A stretch of DNA of 64,000 nucleotides from Torreya grandis (lineage: Eukaryota > Streptophyta > Pinopsida > Cupressales > Taxaceae). How positions within the stretch are numbered: position 1 is the first letter of the stretch; each line of letters opens with the position of its first letter. Positions 35,905 through 47,772 of this stretch are shown one piece after another. The stretch spans positions 1,059,501 through 1,123,500 of the forward strand of contig JARHVA010003166.1 in NCBI GenBank assembly GCA_037957365.1, read 5' to 3'. The notes beneath the pieces are model-generated. The model ran no database searches and was not told where the DNA came from. It saw only the letters and a program-made list of their open reading frames with translations. The position numbers and the translations under genes are program-made.

Positions 35905-37800
35905 CCAAGATATTTGTCAAAAATATGAGGAGCCTTGTCAAGTTTCTCATGATCCTTATTATGAAGGGAATGGATCTTACCTTACTTATGATCCTCACCA
36001 CTAATATGAGAACCAATATCATTCATATAGGCAAGAGTATTTTCCTGATCCTCCATATGAATATCAAACCCATCATAATATTGCTCCTCATCAACCTATC
36101 ATGATCCATCCATACCAATACTTAGGAAAAATTTAGTGAGCCTTGACAAGAATGCACTAGAATTGTGATAAAAAAATATTATGTCCAAGATGTCCTTAAT
36201 CACTAGATCCATTATGTGAGAGAGTCATTGTAGTAATTAAAAGGAAAATGGGCACCTGTTGAGAGAGAAAATTGAAACAATATCATAGGAGAGATTATGG
36301 ATATAAGCGGTTACATTCAAATAATTGAGGATATTAAAGAGTACTAGGTCCAACCTCGCCAATCTTATATGCCTTCATATACACCACCTAAGCCTTCATA
36401 TGTTTCCACCCATTCCTCCCCAAGATACCATTCCAAGTGACCCTTCAAGTATGTCAAGTTATTCATGTGTTCCTCAGAACTTTCCTTCTTGGAAATATAT
36501 CCAATAAAGTTGTCAAAAAAAGAAGATTGTTATGGAATAGCCTATTATTGATATCTAGGATCCCACTTATCTTCATCAAGAATCCTCTTGTATCTCATGT
36601 TATCCCTCTTATGTCCCTAATCTTCATAAGGCTATTGACTACATTAGAGAGAGGCTTTTTAAAGAGGATATAAATAGACAAATCAAAGAATTAGAGATAA
36701 AAATGAGGAAAGGGGAAGACAGTCAAAATCAAGAAAAGGTAGATGTTTCCTACACATTCCCCTCATGGAAATTAGTCAAAGAAGGCATGCATAAGAAGGA
36801 GGTATTAGTCATGAAAGTCCAAGAACTAGTTCAAGAAAAAGAGGTTACTTCCTACACTTTTCCCTCATGGAAGTCAATTCAGATAGGCTTTTAGAAAGAT
36901 GAGCTAAACTTCAAAGTCCCTAATTGGAGGGATACTATGATAAGATAAAATAAAGGTGAACTTCTTCACCCTCCCACCATCTCCCTCTTGGATAAATAGC
37001 CTATTATATAGAGGATAGAGGAGGATCTTACAGCCATAGATGAACCTAAAAAAGACAATGCAAGAGCTTATGATGAGGAGATCATAATAGGTTGCCCACT
37101 TCATTCAAAAAGGGGAATAATTAGGTTTGAATCAACCTTCTTGGCACAACTTTAACATGAATAAATTAGGTCCTGATAAGGACAATCCTCAAGTTAAAAA
37201 TGTATCAGACCTTGAATGGACTACTGAAATTCCATTCTACATAGATCTAGAAGAGGATTAGAATCAAGAACTAGAGGATGGTTCACTTTAGGGTGAGTTG
37301 TCAAATGAAAATAGTCATGATGGATTGGAGCTAAATGGAAATTATACCTTGATCAAGATAAAGGTGTCTTTTTGGACCTTGGATGTTCAGATCAACCCTC
37401 ATTTATAGTTAAGAAAAAAGATGAGATCCTAAGTGAGGTTGAGAAGGAAGACATCTTGATTTCTTAAGAAATATAGCTTGATGAACTACCACCTTGTGTG
37501 ATGTAGGAGGACCTTGAGGATGAACAAATATTTCAATATGAGTATGTGATTTTAAGAGACTGATCTAACTATGCCTGAAGAGCACAACGATGAAGCAAAA
37601 AAGTGTAAGAGTGAGGTAAAATCTGATTTATCAATGTTTGTATTGATAAGAGTATGTCCTATCAAGTACCTAGCTCAGTTGAAAGATGCCAAAGAGGAGC
37701 CATCATAGATTTTTCTTAATTTAGAGCGTGAATTTGAGAATCTAATAGAGGAAGATCAATTTTCTTATCCACTCCAAAATATTTGTGTCTAATAAATCAG
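35905..37800 (+). pseudogene. Insertion X: coding relic with repeated FPSWK motif; unknown protein
   Basis: I cannot name this protein. The first part (about 35,915-36,135) is rich in Tyr, His, Pro and Gln (SHDPYYEGNGSYLTYDP, QEYFPDPPYEYQTHHN), like gag N-termini of plant gypsy elements. From 36,325 to about 37,150 one frame contains the repeated motif FPSWK at about 36,481, 36,757 and 36,859 and a variant VPNWRD near 36,919, separated by Lys/Glu-rich helical sequence (IKELEIKMRKGEDS, VQELVQEKEV). After a frameshift near 37,150 another frame continues (DLEWTTEIPFYIDLEED and more acidic sequence to about 37,790). No zinc knuckle, protease or RT motif is visible. It may be the gag or an extra ORF of a noncanonical element. 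Confidence 0.5.
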
Positions 37801-38224
37801 ATTAGGTGGGTAAGTTTATTTTTATTCTTTTTCTTGGAGAGGTGTATTATTAATATGTTCATTACTCACTCCTTATCCATCTTTGGTTGGCTTCCATCAA
37901 GCACATAAAGAATATTAAGTTAGTAAGAAAGGCCATCTATTTTTTGCAACTAATCAATGGTTTTGTATAGGTTCCATTCTGACTGGTTAGTTTAGGATAG
38001 GTATTTTTTTTATTCTTTCCTCTAAGTGCCCTGTACACATTTCCTTTCTATTCTATTGTTTCCTTTTCCAAAGTGTGTTGGGCACTTTATTTTATTTTAT
38101 TTATTTTGGTTCTTGTTTCTTCATGAGGAAGTTTTAGAAAGGGTCAACATTTTCAATTAGATACTTGACTCCATATGGACTGTTCAAGGCAAGTAAGACT
38201 GGGTTCTCAAGTCTAACATGCATT
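37801..38224 (+). other. T-rich noncoding interior of X
   Basis: T-rich on the plus strand, like the 3' UTR found after integrase in family C. GTGTGTTGGGCACTTT and CTAAGTGCCCTGTACAC are partial inverse complements. No ORF supported. Confidence 0.4.
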
Positions 38225-38244
38225 CTTCCTTGTGAGTCACCAAA
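38225..38244 (-). promoter_or_regulatory. Primer binding site next to the right arm of X
   Basis: On the minus strand TTTGGTGACTCACAAGGAAG, two bases inside the arm border. It shares TTTGGTGACTC with the primer site of family C, so the same tRNA end may prime both. It marks the right arm as a 5' LTR on the minus strand. Confidence 0.6.
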
Positions 38245-38912
38245 AATGTTGGCTAGTTTTATCCCACATACAAATCTTTGAAGAGATGAGCAAAGTTCCT
38301 ATGGAAAGAGGGTCTTTATGGTGTCTGATTAGTTCAAGGTCTAGGACAAATTTGTACAAGCTTCAAAAGTCCATTTTGAACTTTCAAATATCAAGTAATC
38401 AACTGATAGAACAAGTCCAAAAGACCCTATAAGCCTAAAATCTAAGTTTATACTTGGGAAATATGTTAAAGTTTATTTGGCTAAGTGTTAGGATTTCTTT
38501 CATGGATTTTTTTTTAGGTATTTAGCTAAGTGTTGGAATTATTTTAGCCAAATTGTCTGAAATAAAAGTTCTAAAGATGGAATTATTTTGAAGAAAATGC
38601 CTTCAAATTTTTTCCAAAGACTTGTTTCTTTTTGGAAAAGTGTCTATGCAAAAACCCTTTAGGACATTTCAATCAGATAAAAATTCCAAAACAAAAGAGC
38701 TGTAGATGTATTTATTTTAGATAAATTATCCAAAGTAAAGGGCCCAAAGAAATACTTCTAAAGAAAATGTTTGGTGAAATAAGTATGAAATAATTAATTT
38801 ATTTGGAAAAATTGACAAAAAAATAGTGATGAGACCATAGTGTCAAAATCAATCTCAACATTTAAATCTTTGGTGTTCAAAAGTTGATGAACTGATGGAC
38901 ATCTTTGATGAT

Positions 38913-38989
38913 CATGTGAACATCATTAATGTTCACATGGATGCCAAATTTAAGATCATGAAAAAGAACTATTTCATGATCTTAAATTT
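38913..38989. other. Two adjacent perfect hairpins in X
   Basis: Hairpin 1: arms CATGTGAACAT (38,913-38,923) and ATGTTCACATG (38,929-38,939), loop of 5. Hairpin 2: arms AAATTTAAGATCATGAAA (38,946-38,963) and TTTCATGATCTTAAATTT (38,972-38,989), 18 bp, loop of 8. The words GATGATCATGTG and GGATG are repeated around both. Confidence 0.95.
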
Positions 38990-40139
38990 GATGATCATGT
39001 GGATGTCAAATAATTGGTGCATGAACATTAATTTTAAGCCTCATGAACTAGCCATTGGCTTTCAAATAGTGGGTCTCAATAGATCAATAGTTCACATTTG
39101 ATTGTGCATCTAAGATTGATGATACATGATAAAGTCAACAATTTAGAGGATATATAAAGTAGATGTGTAGATTCCAAGCATTAATATCATGTAAATCTTG
39201 TAGAATATCTAACATCATGCATTCAACCTATCAGAGGAGATCAATGGTGTGAGTTAGGGTCAAGTAGTTAGCAAATCTTGGGGATGAATTCAAGGTTAAG
39301 ATCAAGGTAGTGGGTCCCAAAGATCTATGGTCCATGTTCAATCAGATCTTAGATCCAGTGGTATGAGTGAAGGTCAAGGGGTTGATATATTAATCTAGAT
39401 AATTGATGACCAATAATCAAAGGGTCAAGCTTAGGATATTTTGACAAAGGTCAATAGGGCAGTTTTTGTCTCGAGCAAGCTAATGTAGAAAGGTTTCAAG
39501 AATGAATAGGGTCTAAGTTAAACTAGATGGACATTTAAAGGATCTACATATAGGTAAAATAGGTCCTTTTATACTTGACATAAATAAAATCAAGTTGGTA
39601 GTTGTTTAATGATATAAATGCATCCAAGTAGAGATATTGACTATAGGAAAACCAATATGAGATTGATTTTCAACCTATAATGGATTAATGTTCAAGGTTT
39701 GTAGAAAAATCATGCCAAGTCATAAATTTTATATTCAAATAAATAACTTAAACATATCATGGTTTTATTAGGCCCAAGGATATGAGGACCTTGTCCTCAT
39801 AATGAAGCCAAGTAGAAGGTATGGTGAGATTTATGAAGTCGATTTGGGACATTGGATAAGTAGTTGTAGCATTCAATAATGATCATAACCTTTGAAGATA
39901 TTTTCTCCTTTAAATTATCATGACTCACCATATAGAATAAACTCTTTTCCTTTAGTGCACTTTTCTCAGCCAATGAGCAAAACTTGAGAGCTAATAGGAG
40001 CTAATGAAGGATAATTGTTGATGATGGACTTATCCTAATTAGAAAAAGGGGTGGTAAAGCTCTCCCTTGAAAGGTGGATATCATTAAATGAGCATGAACA
40101 ATTTTACCCTCTCCTTTCTCTATATCTTTCTCTTCCCTC

Positions 40140-40148
40140 TTTTATATA
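40140..40148 (-). promoter_or_regulatory. TATA box of the X right arm
   Basis: Minus strand reads GGGATATATAAAAGAGGGAAG. The left arm has only a decayed counterpart near 34,320. Confidence 0.55.
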
Positions 40149-40880
40149 TCCCATTATTTTCATTTTGTAAGGGGTTCTCCAATTTGAAATTTTCAAAGAC
40201 TAGTTCCCTTTGATTTGGAAATTTTAGAAGAATTGGGGGACTCTTTGAGATATTGTAAATTATGGTCCTCTTGATTAGGCTTGACCCTACCAATAATTTT
40301 TAATTAATACCTCTTGATGAAATATAGGACTTTCTTTACCTATCTTTTGCCTTGAATCTGTGTTTGGTGAGTTATGCAATATGGCATTGTTTGAAGGAGA
40401 ATCTTCCTTATCCATGGTCCTTCTTTCTAACCTTGTTTAAGGAGTTTTAAATGTTGATTTTAGGTCTATATTATTTTTATTTCTACCACTAATGTGAGAT
40501 TTTACTGAATCTTATAAATCCTCTTTTTTTTCATTCATTGATTTCTAAACCTCTTTTATGAAACACTTATGTAATCAGCTTGATCTTGAGATTGTGTGAG
40601 CTAGTATTATCCTCTATAGATCTAGTGTGGGTTCAAGCTTATGGGAGTTACCCATTTTTATTTGGTGCATCATTAGGTTAACTTTATTAGGAGACATTTT
40701 CCATAGGAAACATTAGTTTATAACAAGTTTTAGGTGAGCATCAAAGAGGAAGCTGACCTACTCCAGAGGTTTAGCCTCGCCATAGGTGACCCACAACCTA
40801 GGGTTGTTATCATAGTTCTAATTAAGTTAGAAAGGGATTGGATAAACCTCTTCCAAAGGGTAAAAATTTTAGTGATAACA

Positions 40881-40885
40881 TGAAT
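40881..40885. repeat. Target-site duplication of insertion X, right copy (TGAAT)
   Basis: Four of five bases match the left copy GGAAT; the AAT continues the LTR open frame. Confidence 0.68.
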
Positions 40886-42467
40886 CAGACTTATGGTAGC
40901 ATGAATAAAAAACTTGGATAGATAACTCTAAAGGGGGGTTTCAGGGATAAGATATTTGGCTCTAGGTATGCTAATAGAGGAGCTAGAATGTCGATCCACT
41001 TTGATGCCACTAACCCTTAATTCTAAAATGTTTTGAAAAATTTACCCTTTAACCCTAAAAACCATAGGGGTGATAGAGTATTTTAGGGATTTAGATTTGG
41101 ATCTTGGTCTCATTCCTAAGTAGTTCTTCTCATGACTTGTAGAATAATCTATATTAGTTGCCAGTTTAGACACCTACCCCAGAGATAATCTAGCATGCTT
41201 ATGAGGCACACCATGTTGATGAAATAATGTAGCTAGATGCTAAAATAACCCATGCCAAGAACTTTGTCAATCTTGTCTTTTTTTTTCTTGATGAACCCTC
41301 ACCATCTCAGAGAGATCCTATTTTAGGTTGTAAAAATTTATTTTTTAAGGAGCAATTATGATTTTGTAGGAAATGTAGTCTTGAAATTCATCCAACCACT
41401 TTAGACAAATAGTTAGATAGTCAAAATGACATAGACACTCTAGTTGAAGTTAGAGTTCTCAAGCAGATTAAGCCTGAAGTGGATGATACTTCAAGTGATT
41501 TAAGAACAAACATGGTTCACCTTCTAGCCATTGTAATGGGATACAATGAATGTGTGAATGAGAAGGGAAAGCTAGTAATTGAGGTTCTTTTCAATTTTGA
41601 TGATTATTGGATGTTAATAGGATAAATTTTATTTTTAAAGTTAAACTTTTAAGTTTGTAAAATTTAATTACTTTTAGATTTGATACTTTGATTTTTAGAT
41701 TTTGATATTTTGGTTATGTTGTTTTAAAAATACAACAGACTTTAATTTTTTGATCTATATAATATGCCTATGTAATTTTTGGAAATATGCATTATGGTAT
41801 AAATATAAATAAGAATTTCATTAACTTTGATTTATCTATTTATTTATTGAAATATGTTATTCTAGTTTATTATTAATTGATTAAGGGTCCCCACCTATTA
41901 AGAAATGCTTAGTTTATATTCAATAATTGATTTATTAAGAACTTTTAGTCTTAATTAAACCTTAACTAATATATATCTATATTAATTTACTTTTAAAAAT
42001 TCAATTAGTTAAGTTAAAGTAGTAACTAACTAAGGTTAGTTAAAACTTCTTTTTCCAACCAAATTTGAAAAATAAAAGGAGATCAAAGATTAATTTGAAG
42101 GAGAGGAACAACACAGGTATTGAATAATTATACATTATGAAGTCAATCATTTATATCTATCTCTTCTATATAATTTCTTTAAGATAGCATGACTTTTTCA
42201 AATAGACCAAATGGTACTTTCTCTAATGGTTAAGTAAATTGCTTAGGCAATGTAGGTATATCCATTTTTATATTATTATTTATAATAGATTATCTAAAGA
42301 TTTTTGAGTTTAACATATTTTTATGATTGTTCCTTTCAGTCCCATGTGAAAAATCTAAGTATTCAACCCAAATAATGATGAAAAATTTGTTATTTTTGTC
42401 ATTTCATTGATTTATTTGATTGTAAAAGTTGTCTCTCAAGATATTTTGTAAAGAAAGATGTTGGTTT
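40886..42467 (+). repeat. LTR3 of family C, part 2 (holds rest of the LTR open-frame relic)
   Basis: Resumes homology to LTR2 at 21,531. Positions 40,886-41,625 are the second part of the LTR open frame; the end (VEVRVLKQIKPEVDD, MVHLLAIVMGYNECVNE, VIEVLFNFDDYWM, then TAA at 41,623) is well kept and has fewer stops than LTR2. Total length is 4 nt shorter than LTR2, so small indels exist. The rest is AT-rich R/U5-like sequence to the border of insertion Y. Confidence 0.82.
42463..42467. repeat. Target-site duplication of insertion Y, left copy (GGTTT)
   Basis: Exact match to 47,768-47,772; LTR2 has one copy of the site (GTTTGTTTC). Confidence 0.82.
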
Positions 42468-42492
42468 TATTGTCACTTGGATTTATACCCTT

Positions 42493-42517
42493 TGAGGAGA
42501 TGTAAAATATCTCCTCA
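42493..42517. other. Perfect hairpin near the left end of Y
   Basis: Arms TGAGGAGAT (42,493-42,501) and ATCTCCTCA (42,509-42,517), 7-base loop. Outside it CACTTG and CAAGTG form a second paired layer, so about 50 bp next to the terminus can fold. Confidence 0.9.
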
Positions 42518-44738
42518 TACAAGTGGCACAATGGAAACACCTCTAGGCTTTTGGGTAGCCTAAGGATGAGGTGAATCTCTAGATAGGGCTAGTTCCCTTG
42601 ATGTACCACATTGGATTGCAACTACACTTAAATTTGGGGGTGAAAAGGGGGAGAGATAACTGAAAGAAAACTAATCTAAGAGAGGTGATACACCAAAATG
42701 GATGATGACTTCCAACCAACTCCATGTTATACTTGAAACCAAGAGACAAACTAAACATACACTTCTCAAATCTTCATCTTCTCACATCAATGTTACATTA
42801 TGAGTTTATGGATGAATGTGCAAAGTTAGGAGGACTAGACAAGTGGCCCTAAATGTAACTAATGAAAATTATAACTCACTAAATCCTTGACATCTCCTAA
42901 AACACTTCACATTCCCTACAAGAAGAAGCTTTCCAAATACAAATAGGATGAAATAATGTAACACCATCCTAAGGAATCCATAGTCTTCACTTATGTAAAA
43001 TCAAACATTCTAAATGAACACAACAATAAAAGTCATAAAAGACGTAAAAATTAGTATTATTATTGATCAAAAGGTATATAAATGAGTATGGCTTCACCAT
43101 ACTCAGGTGGAGCATCCATTACAATGCCAAAATGGCTAGTTCTTATAGAAATTGAGAAAGAGAGAGAGAAGAAGAAATAGGTCAAAGGGTCACAAAGACA
43201 CTTTTAAAGATGAGATAATTAGTTAATTTTGAATGAGGATAGGATATGGGATGAATCATGTGAATTTAAGAAGCCCAAGTGTCCATACAAGTCATCAAAC
43301 TCTTTCAAAGTGGCATAAAACTCCTCATTCTGGCTTGGAAAAGATACCTTCATGATTAGCCTTGTTTGAATTCTTCATAACTGATTGGGACCAGGTATGA
43401 TGATTAGGATGAAGTTTAAGGAAATTATACATGCCTTTCCATGCATTTATTTTAGGTGTAATCTTATAGAAACATGTGTAAGTGAGCAATCATCATCTGA
43501 TATCAAGAAAACTCTCTTTTTATGAACCCTGCACACTTGGCCTCAAAAAAGGAATCAATTTCCAATGAAATTACATGGGAGGTACTATATGACACATATA
43601 AATACCATTAATGACCTTATAATCATTATTGACACATTAAATTCACCTCACTTGAAGTTTTTCATCCTTCTCACTAGCTTGTCCAATAGGCTAGTTTTGA
43701 CTAGCTGAAATGAAGCACCTAGTTTGGATACTTAGGAGTTTTTTATTGAAATTAAATGAATATATGGAGTTATAAATAGTCTAAAAATTCCCCCAAAATT
43801 TATTATACCTTCAAAATCTTCCTATATCCTACATAACACAAAAAATGGTAAAATTACCTTATTTCTACCATGTGTGTACTGGTCCATACAAATAACCCCA
43901 GTGGGAAGTAGCTTGAGGGAATAATGTTCAAGGAAAAATATTTTTCATTTGTAAAATATTCCATTTTATTATATATCCAACTCCATTTCCTCCATTAGGT
44001 CACTAATCAGGGTTTGTAAGGGTTTCTGATAGTTTTGATTCCTAAGCTTTGTTCATACAGGTTTCACATTCAACTTGAAAAACAATTTCACTATTTTATT
44101 TTCAAGGAACTTAATAACAACCATAAACTTATTATACTCCCATGAAAATCCTCAAAATATAAATGAGCACTCAAATTTACCCACTCAAGCTTGTTTCTTC
44201 TATTCCTACATGTTTTAATTAGTTTGAGGTTCAAGAATGGCTTCATTTGGTTTTATTTTCACTCTAAAATCTTTATAAACTTTTTATTTACGCAAATATC
44301 ATGTTTCAATATGTTATATCTTATATCTAGTTGTAGAAGTATGGCTGACTCCTAATTTGGATACTAGATCTAGTCATGTCTAGTATGTCTTTCTATAGGT
44401 TTAAGCCTAAAGTAACCTTTTTGATGTCTTACTTAAATTTAAATATCCTATATACCTCCATTTTTACCTAATAAACAATTATATATTCATTTGGATTCTC
44501 ATTTTATGTTAGGAGTGAAAATGGTCTTCCATTTGGAAATTAGGCCTACACCTTATTCAATAGACTTGCCTGCAACTTTTGAGGTTTAGAGAATCTTGTC
44601 CATTTTATTTTCTTTATGATTGGTTTCCAAGATTAAATTAGGTATTTTACATCTCTCCATAAATTATTTAATTGTTTATACAAGTCTCAACACATTAGTT
44701 CATCATTTTCTTCAAAACTGCTTGGGCTTGTGCATGAA

Positions 44739-44780
44739 GGGAAGTACCCCCTATCTGAGACAAAACAAGGGGTACTTCCC
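44739..44780. other. Perfect 12-bp inverted repeat in Y
   Basis: GGGAAGTACCCC (44,739-44,750) and GGGGTACTTCCC (44,769-44,780) with an 18-base spacer. GC content is far above the surroundings. Confidence 0.92.
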
Positions 44781-47767
44781 ATATTTTATCAGACCATATG
44801 ACTACTTGAGATGTTTCATTAAGTGTTAAATACCATATCCATAATTTTTAATCACTTGGTGCATGAATAAACCCCTCAAATGCACTAGAAACTTAAGATA
44901 GACTTCTAGGCAATGGACTGTGTCAGTCAAAAATGATTGTGTAGTCCTTATTTGAAGACCATTTCCTTGATTTTATCCAATTTAAGAGGTATATTTAACT
45001 TTTAAAAATCATGATGGATTTTCTCTCATCTTCATTCAACACCCTAGACCCTAATTTATCCTTTATACACTCTACATTCTCAAGATTGTGCATCAAACCT
45101 TAACTGTGCTTCTTTACCCTATAGGGATGCATGTAGGTGAATTTTATTATTTGGATTATAATTAAAATGTGAAATAATATCCTTATGATCTCCATTATGA
45201 TTTATAAATGGCCTTAACTCCTTCATGTGACTTTGGTTCATAAACTGAGTTCTGCATGTATTGACTATGAACCCCTACCTGTAGATGTTTTTGAGATTAA
45301 AATTAGCATTGGATACATGTATCAAAACATATTAAAACATCCTTAGATTATTATTTCAGTTTTTTTTTTCATTTTATTCCTATTTGGATAATAATAATCA
45401 CCAAATAATATCTCTTTTAGCTCACTATCCTATATGGTCACCTGCAAAGGTTGTAGATGCTCATAGGGTCCTAAGAGGTCCATATAGGCTTGTTCACATT
45501 ATTGGAGCTCATTAGGTGTATAATATCTATTTTAAAAAGTTTATATATGATTAATTATTCATTTTAACCTATATTATCCCTATATATGTACCTTGGTTCA
45601 TGAATGAGCCCTCTACTACCTTGATTAAGACACTTCCCTTTTAGACCTTGCCTATAGGTCACTTTAGCTCATTGAGACTTGGTCATGATGTGAAAAGAGT
45701 TACCTTTGTATCATTTGAGATCCCATAACATCTTTTTAAAATTTAAATAGTCCCTTGGTGACCTAAACAACACCTAAACATTTATTCCAACTCACTATTA
45801 GAGTGCCCTACTCTAGGTTAGTAATGGCTCTATCTACAGATTGTAGCTAACCATAGGACTCAAAAATAGTATTCCATCTTATCTAGATGATAATTGGTTG
45901 ATGAATTCTCATTTGAATAATTTTTAATCATCTCCATGTGTTGGAAAGGTCTATAATCATCAACCTTGAGTGCAAGGCCATTTTGAATCAAAGTCATATA
46001 GACATCACTATCTGAGTTTAGTGTTTTTATGAGCACTTTGAGGCTCTCCAAAATTTCATTATATTTTCACTCTCTGATCCTCATATTTGTCATGGATACA
46101 AGGTTATCATAATATTATTTATCAATATTTATTACAACCTTGTAATTTACCTTTGGCAAAAGTTCTAAGAACCTTGTTCTCTTAGTTTAGGGAACTTGGT
46201 CTCAAACTAAGTCATTAAATGCTAGAAGGATTCTTCACTCTTTATCTACCCACTTAACATACCAAACATGAATTTTAATGGTCTCCTTAACATGTTAGGA
46301 ATTCAAGGATAAATCCAAATTATTTCAACACTCCCATATGTGTATTCTTAGTCCTCTGTTAGTATCACCTATAGGTAACCCCTTTTCATATAGGCAACAA
46401 GGTTGAAAGCATAGGTAAGGTGAGTATTTTGTGACCTCTAGAAGTTTCATATTCATATCAAGACCTCAAAAATTACTACTCTCATAATCAAGACCCTATT
46501 TGGCTTAAAATATCCTCTTTAGCATGCTTGAATTTCATGATATACCTATAGATGGGCATCAATGGCTGCCAAACTATATAAGCTACACATGACTACCATC
46601 ATAGACTTCTTTTTTCTATTTATAAGATTGTAATTGACTATTAATACACAATAAAATATCAAACACCCTTTAAAGTTTCAATTTTTCATCTATAATCATG
46701 CTTAGAGTTCTAAAACATGACTGTAACTGAGTGACAGGTAGAAAGCTAACTATGAGTATGATAATGGACTGAGAGTTTGATCTAAACATGGAATTATGAG
46801 GCAAAACATGGAAAAGAGTTAGTAAATATATAATTAATACATGGAAATACACCATATCATATTCACATGAAATCTTATATATGGAATTCAAACTCTTATA
46901 AGTAGAAAACTGACTAGAACTGCACATGGTGGTACCCTCCTACAAAGTGAGCTATTTGGACTATAAAATCAACTTGAAACATGTAAAAAACCATGGGAAT
47001 AATTTTAAGAGGATATCAAAATCCTCAAACATCAAAATCAGTAACTGGGTCATACATAATTACTCAAACCAAGTCAAAATGCATAGGGTACATAGATTAA
47101 TAGGTAGATTTGAAAGGTTAAATTCTTAGGAATGGTTCATAAAGCTCAAGCCATCATTACTTGACAACCAAACATAAAATTAAATCTGATTGAGTTTATA
47201 ATATATTCCTAAGATCATTTTTCCTAAAACCCCTTATGTTGACCATAGCAAATAAAAACGTGCAAGTCACTTTTGCTTGCCAAGAAAGTTGAAAAAGGAG
47301 AAAAATAGTTTAGATCAGAAATAACACTTAAAAATCAAAAAAATTATGTAATTTAGAATGGGGAAGCTAAATAAACACTACCTGACCATTTACCATGTAG
47401 CACACTTCCCAAAGAGGTTGTACAAGTGTTAAACTCTTCTTTTCTTTAAGAAAACTAACTTTTTCTTTGATAAAACTACCAATTTCAGTTACCAACAATG
47501 AATTAGGACTTCCTAACACATATTTCATGTGAAATCACCCATTTGGACCTTCACACTTCTTAATAAATTGGTACAACTCATTAAATTCACCTTTGTTACC
47601 CCTAAAATGACTTAAAAACTAAAGACCAAGGCTAATACAACATTAAATGACATCCTTTAGCCTATAAAACACCTTGTGACATAATTTTAGACCCCCTAAA
47701 ACATCTAAATATCAATTTTTTACCTAGGAGTGCCCCAATTTGACATAAAAGTGAAATTTGGTCAACA

Positions 47768-47772
47768 GGTTT
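47768..47772. repeat. Target-site duplication of insertion Y, right copy (GGTTT)
   Basis: Exact match to 42,463-42,467, directly after the CA end of Y. Confidence 0.82.

Larger units (their letters stand above)
33596..40880. mobile_element. Insertion X: 7.3 kb unit with inverted LTR-like arms
   Basis: X interrupts LTR3 exactly between positions that are adjacent in LTR2, begins TGTTGG, ends GATAACA and is flanked by a 5-bp duplication with one mismatch. Unlike an ordinary LTR element its two ends match in inverted orientation: 33,676-33,745 with 40,741-40,805, 34,468-34,500 with about 39,950-39,985, 35,336-35,351 with 39,060-39,075 (16 of 16 bases), and 35,797-35,820 with 38,718-38,744. Distances from the two termini correspond. 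The right arm is a minus-strand LTR with TATA box and primer site. The interior has a plus-strand coding relic. Its history (inversion, recombination between opposite copies, or self-integration before insertion) is unknown. Confidence 0.68.
38247..40880 (-). repeat. Insertion X, right arm (minus-strand 5' LTR, 2.6 kb)
   Basis: In minus sense it starts TGTTATCACT at 40,880 and ends GCCAACA at 38,247, followed by a primer site. A minus-strand TATA box (TATATAAAA) lies at 40,140-40,148, about 740 bp after the start. Two strong hairpins sit at 38,913-38,989. No coding sequence seen. Confidence 0.65.
42468..47767. mobile_element. Insertion Y: 5.3 kb LTR-type insertion without coding domains
   Basis: Y splits LTR3 with an exact GGTTT duplication. 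Borders read TATTGTCACTTGG (probably TG changed to TA) and TTTGGTCAACA. On the minus strand the start TGTTGACCAAATTTCAC looks like a typical plant LTR start, so minus orientation is likely, but a plus-strand TATA candidate exists at 43,075-43,082. I find no gag or pol motif and no obvious internal direct repeat, so it may be a very long solo LTR or a noncoding nonautonomous element. Two perfect hairpins are present. Confidence 0.68.

Noticed and set aside
42468..47767. Terminal inverted repeats of a DNA transposon at the ends of Y
   Set aside because: Both ends start with a TGTTG-like word when read inward, but no longer inverted match follows; TG/CA-type ends and a 5-bp duplication fit an LTR-type insertion better.
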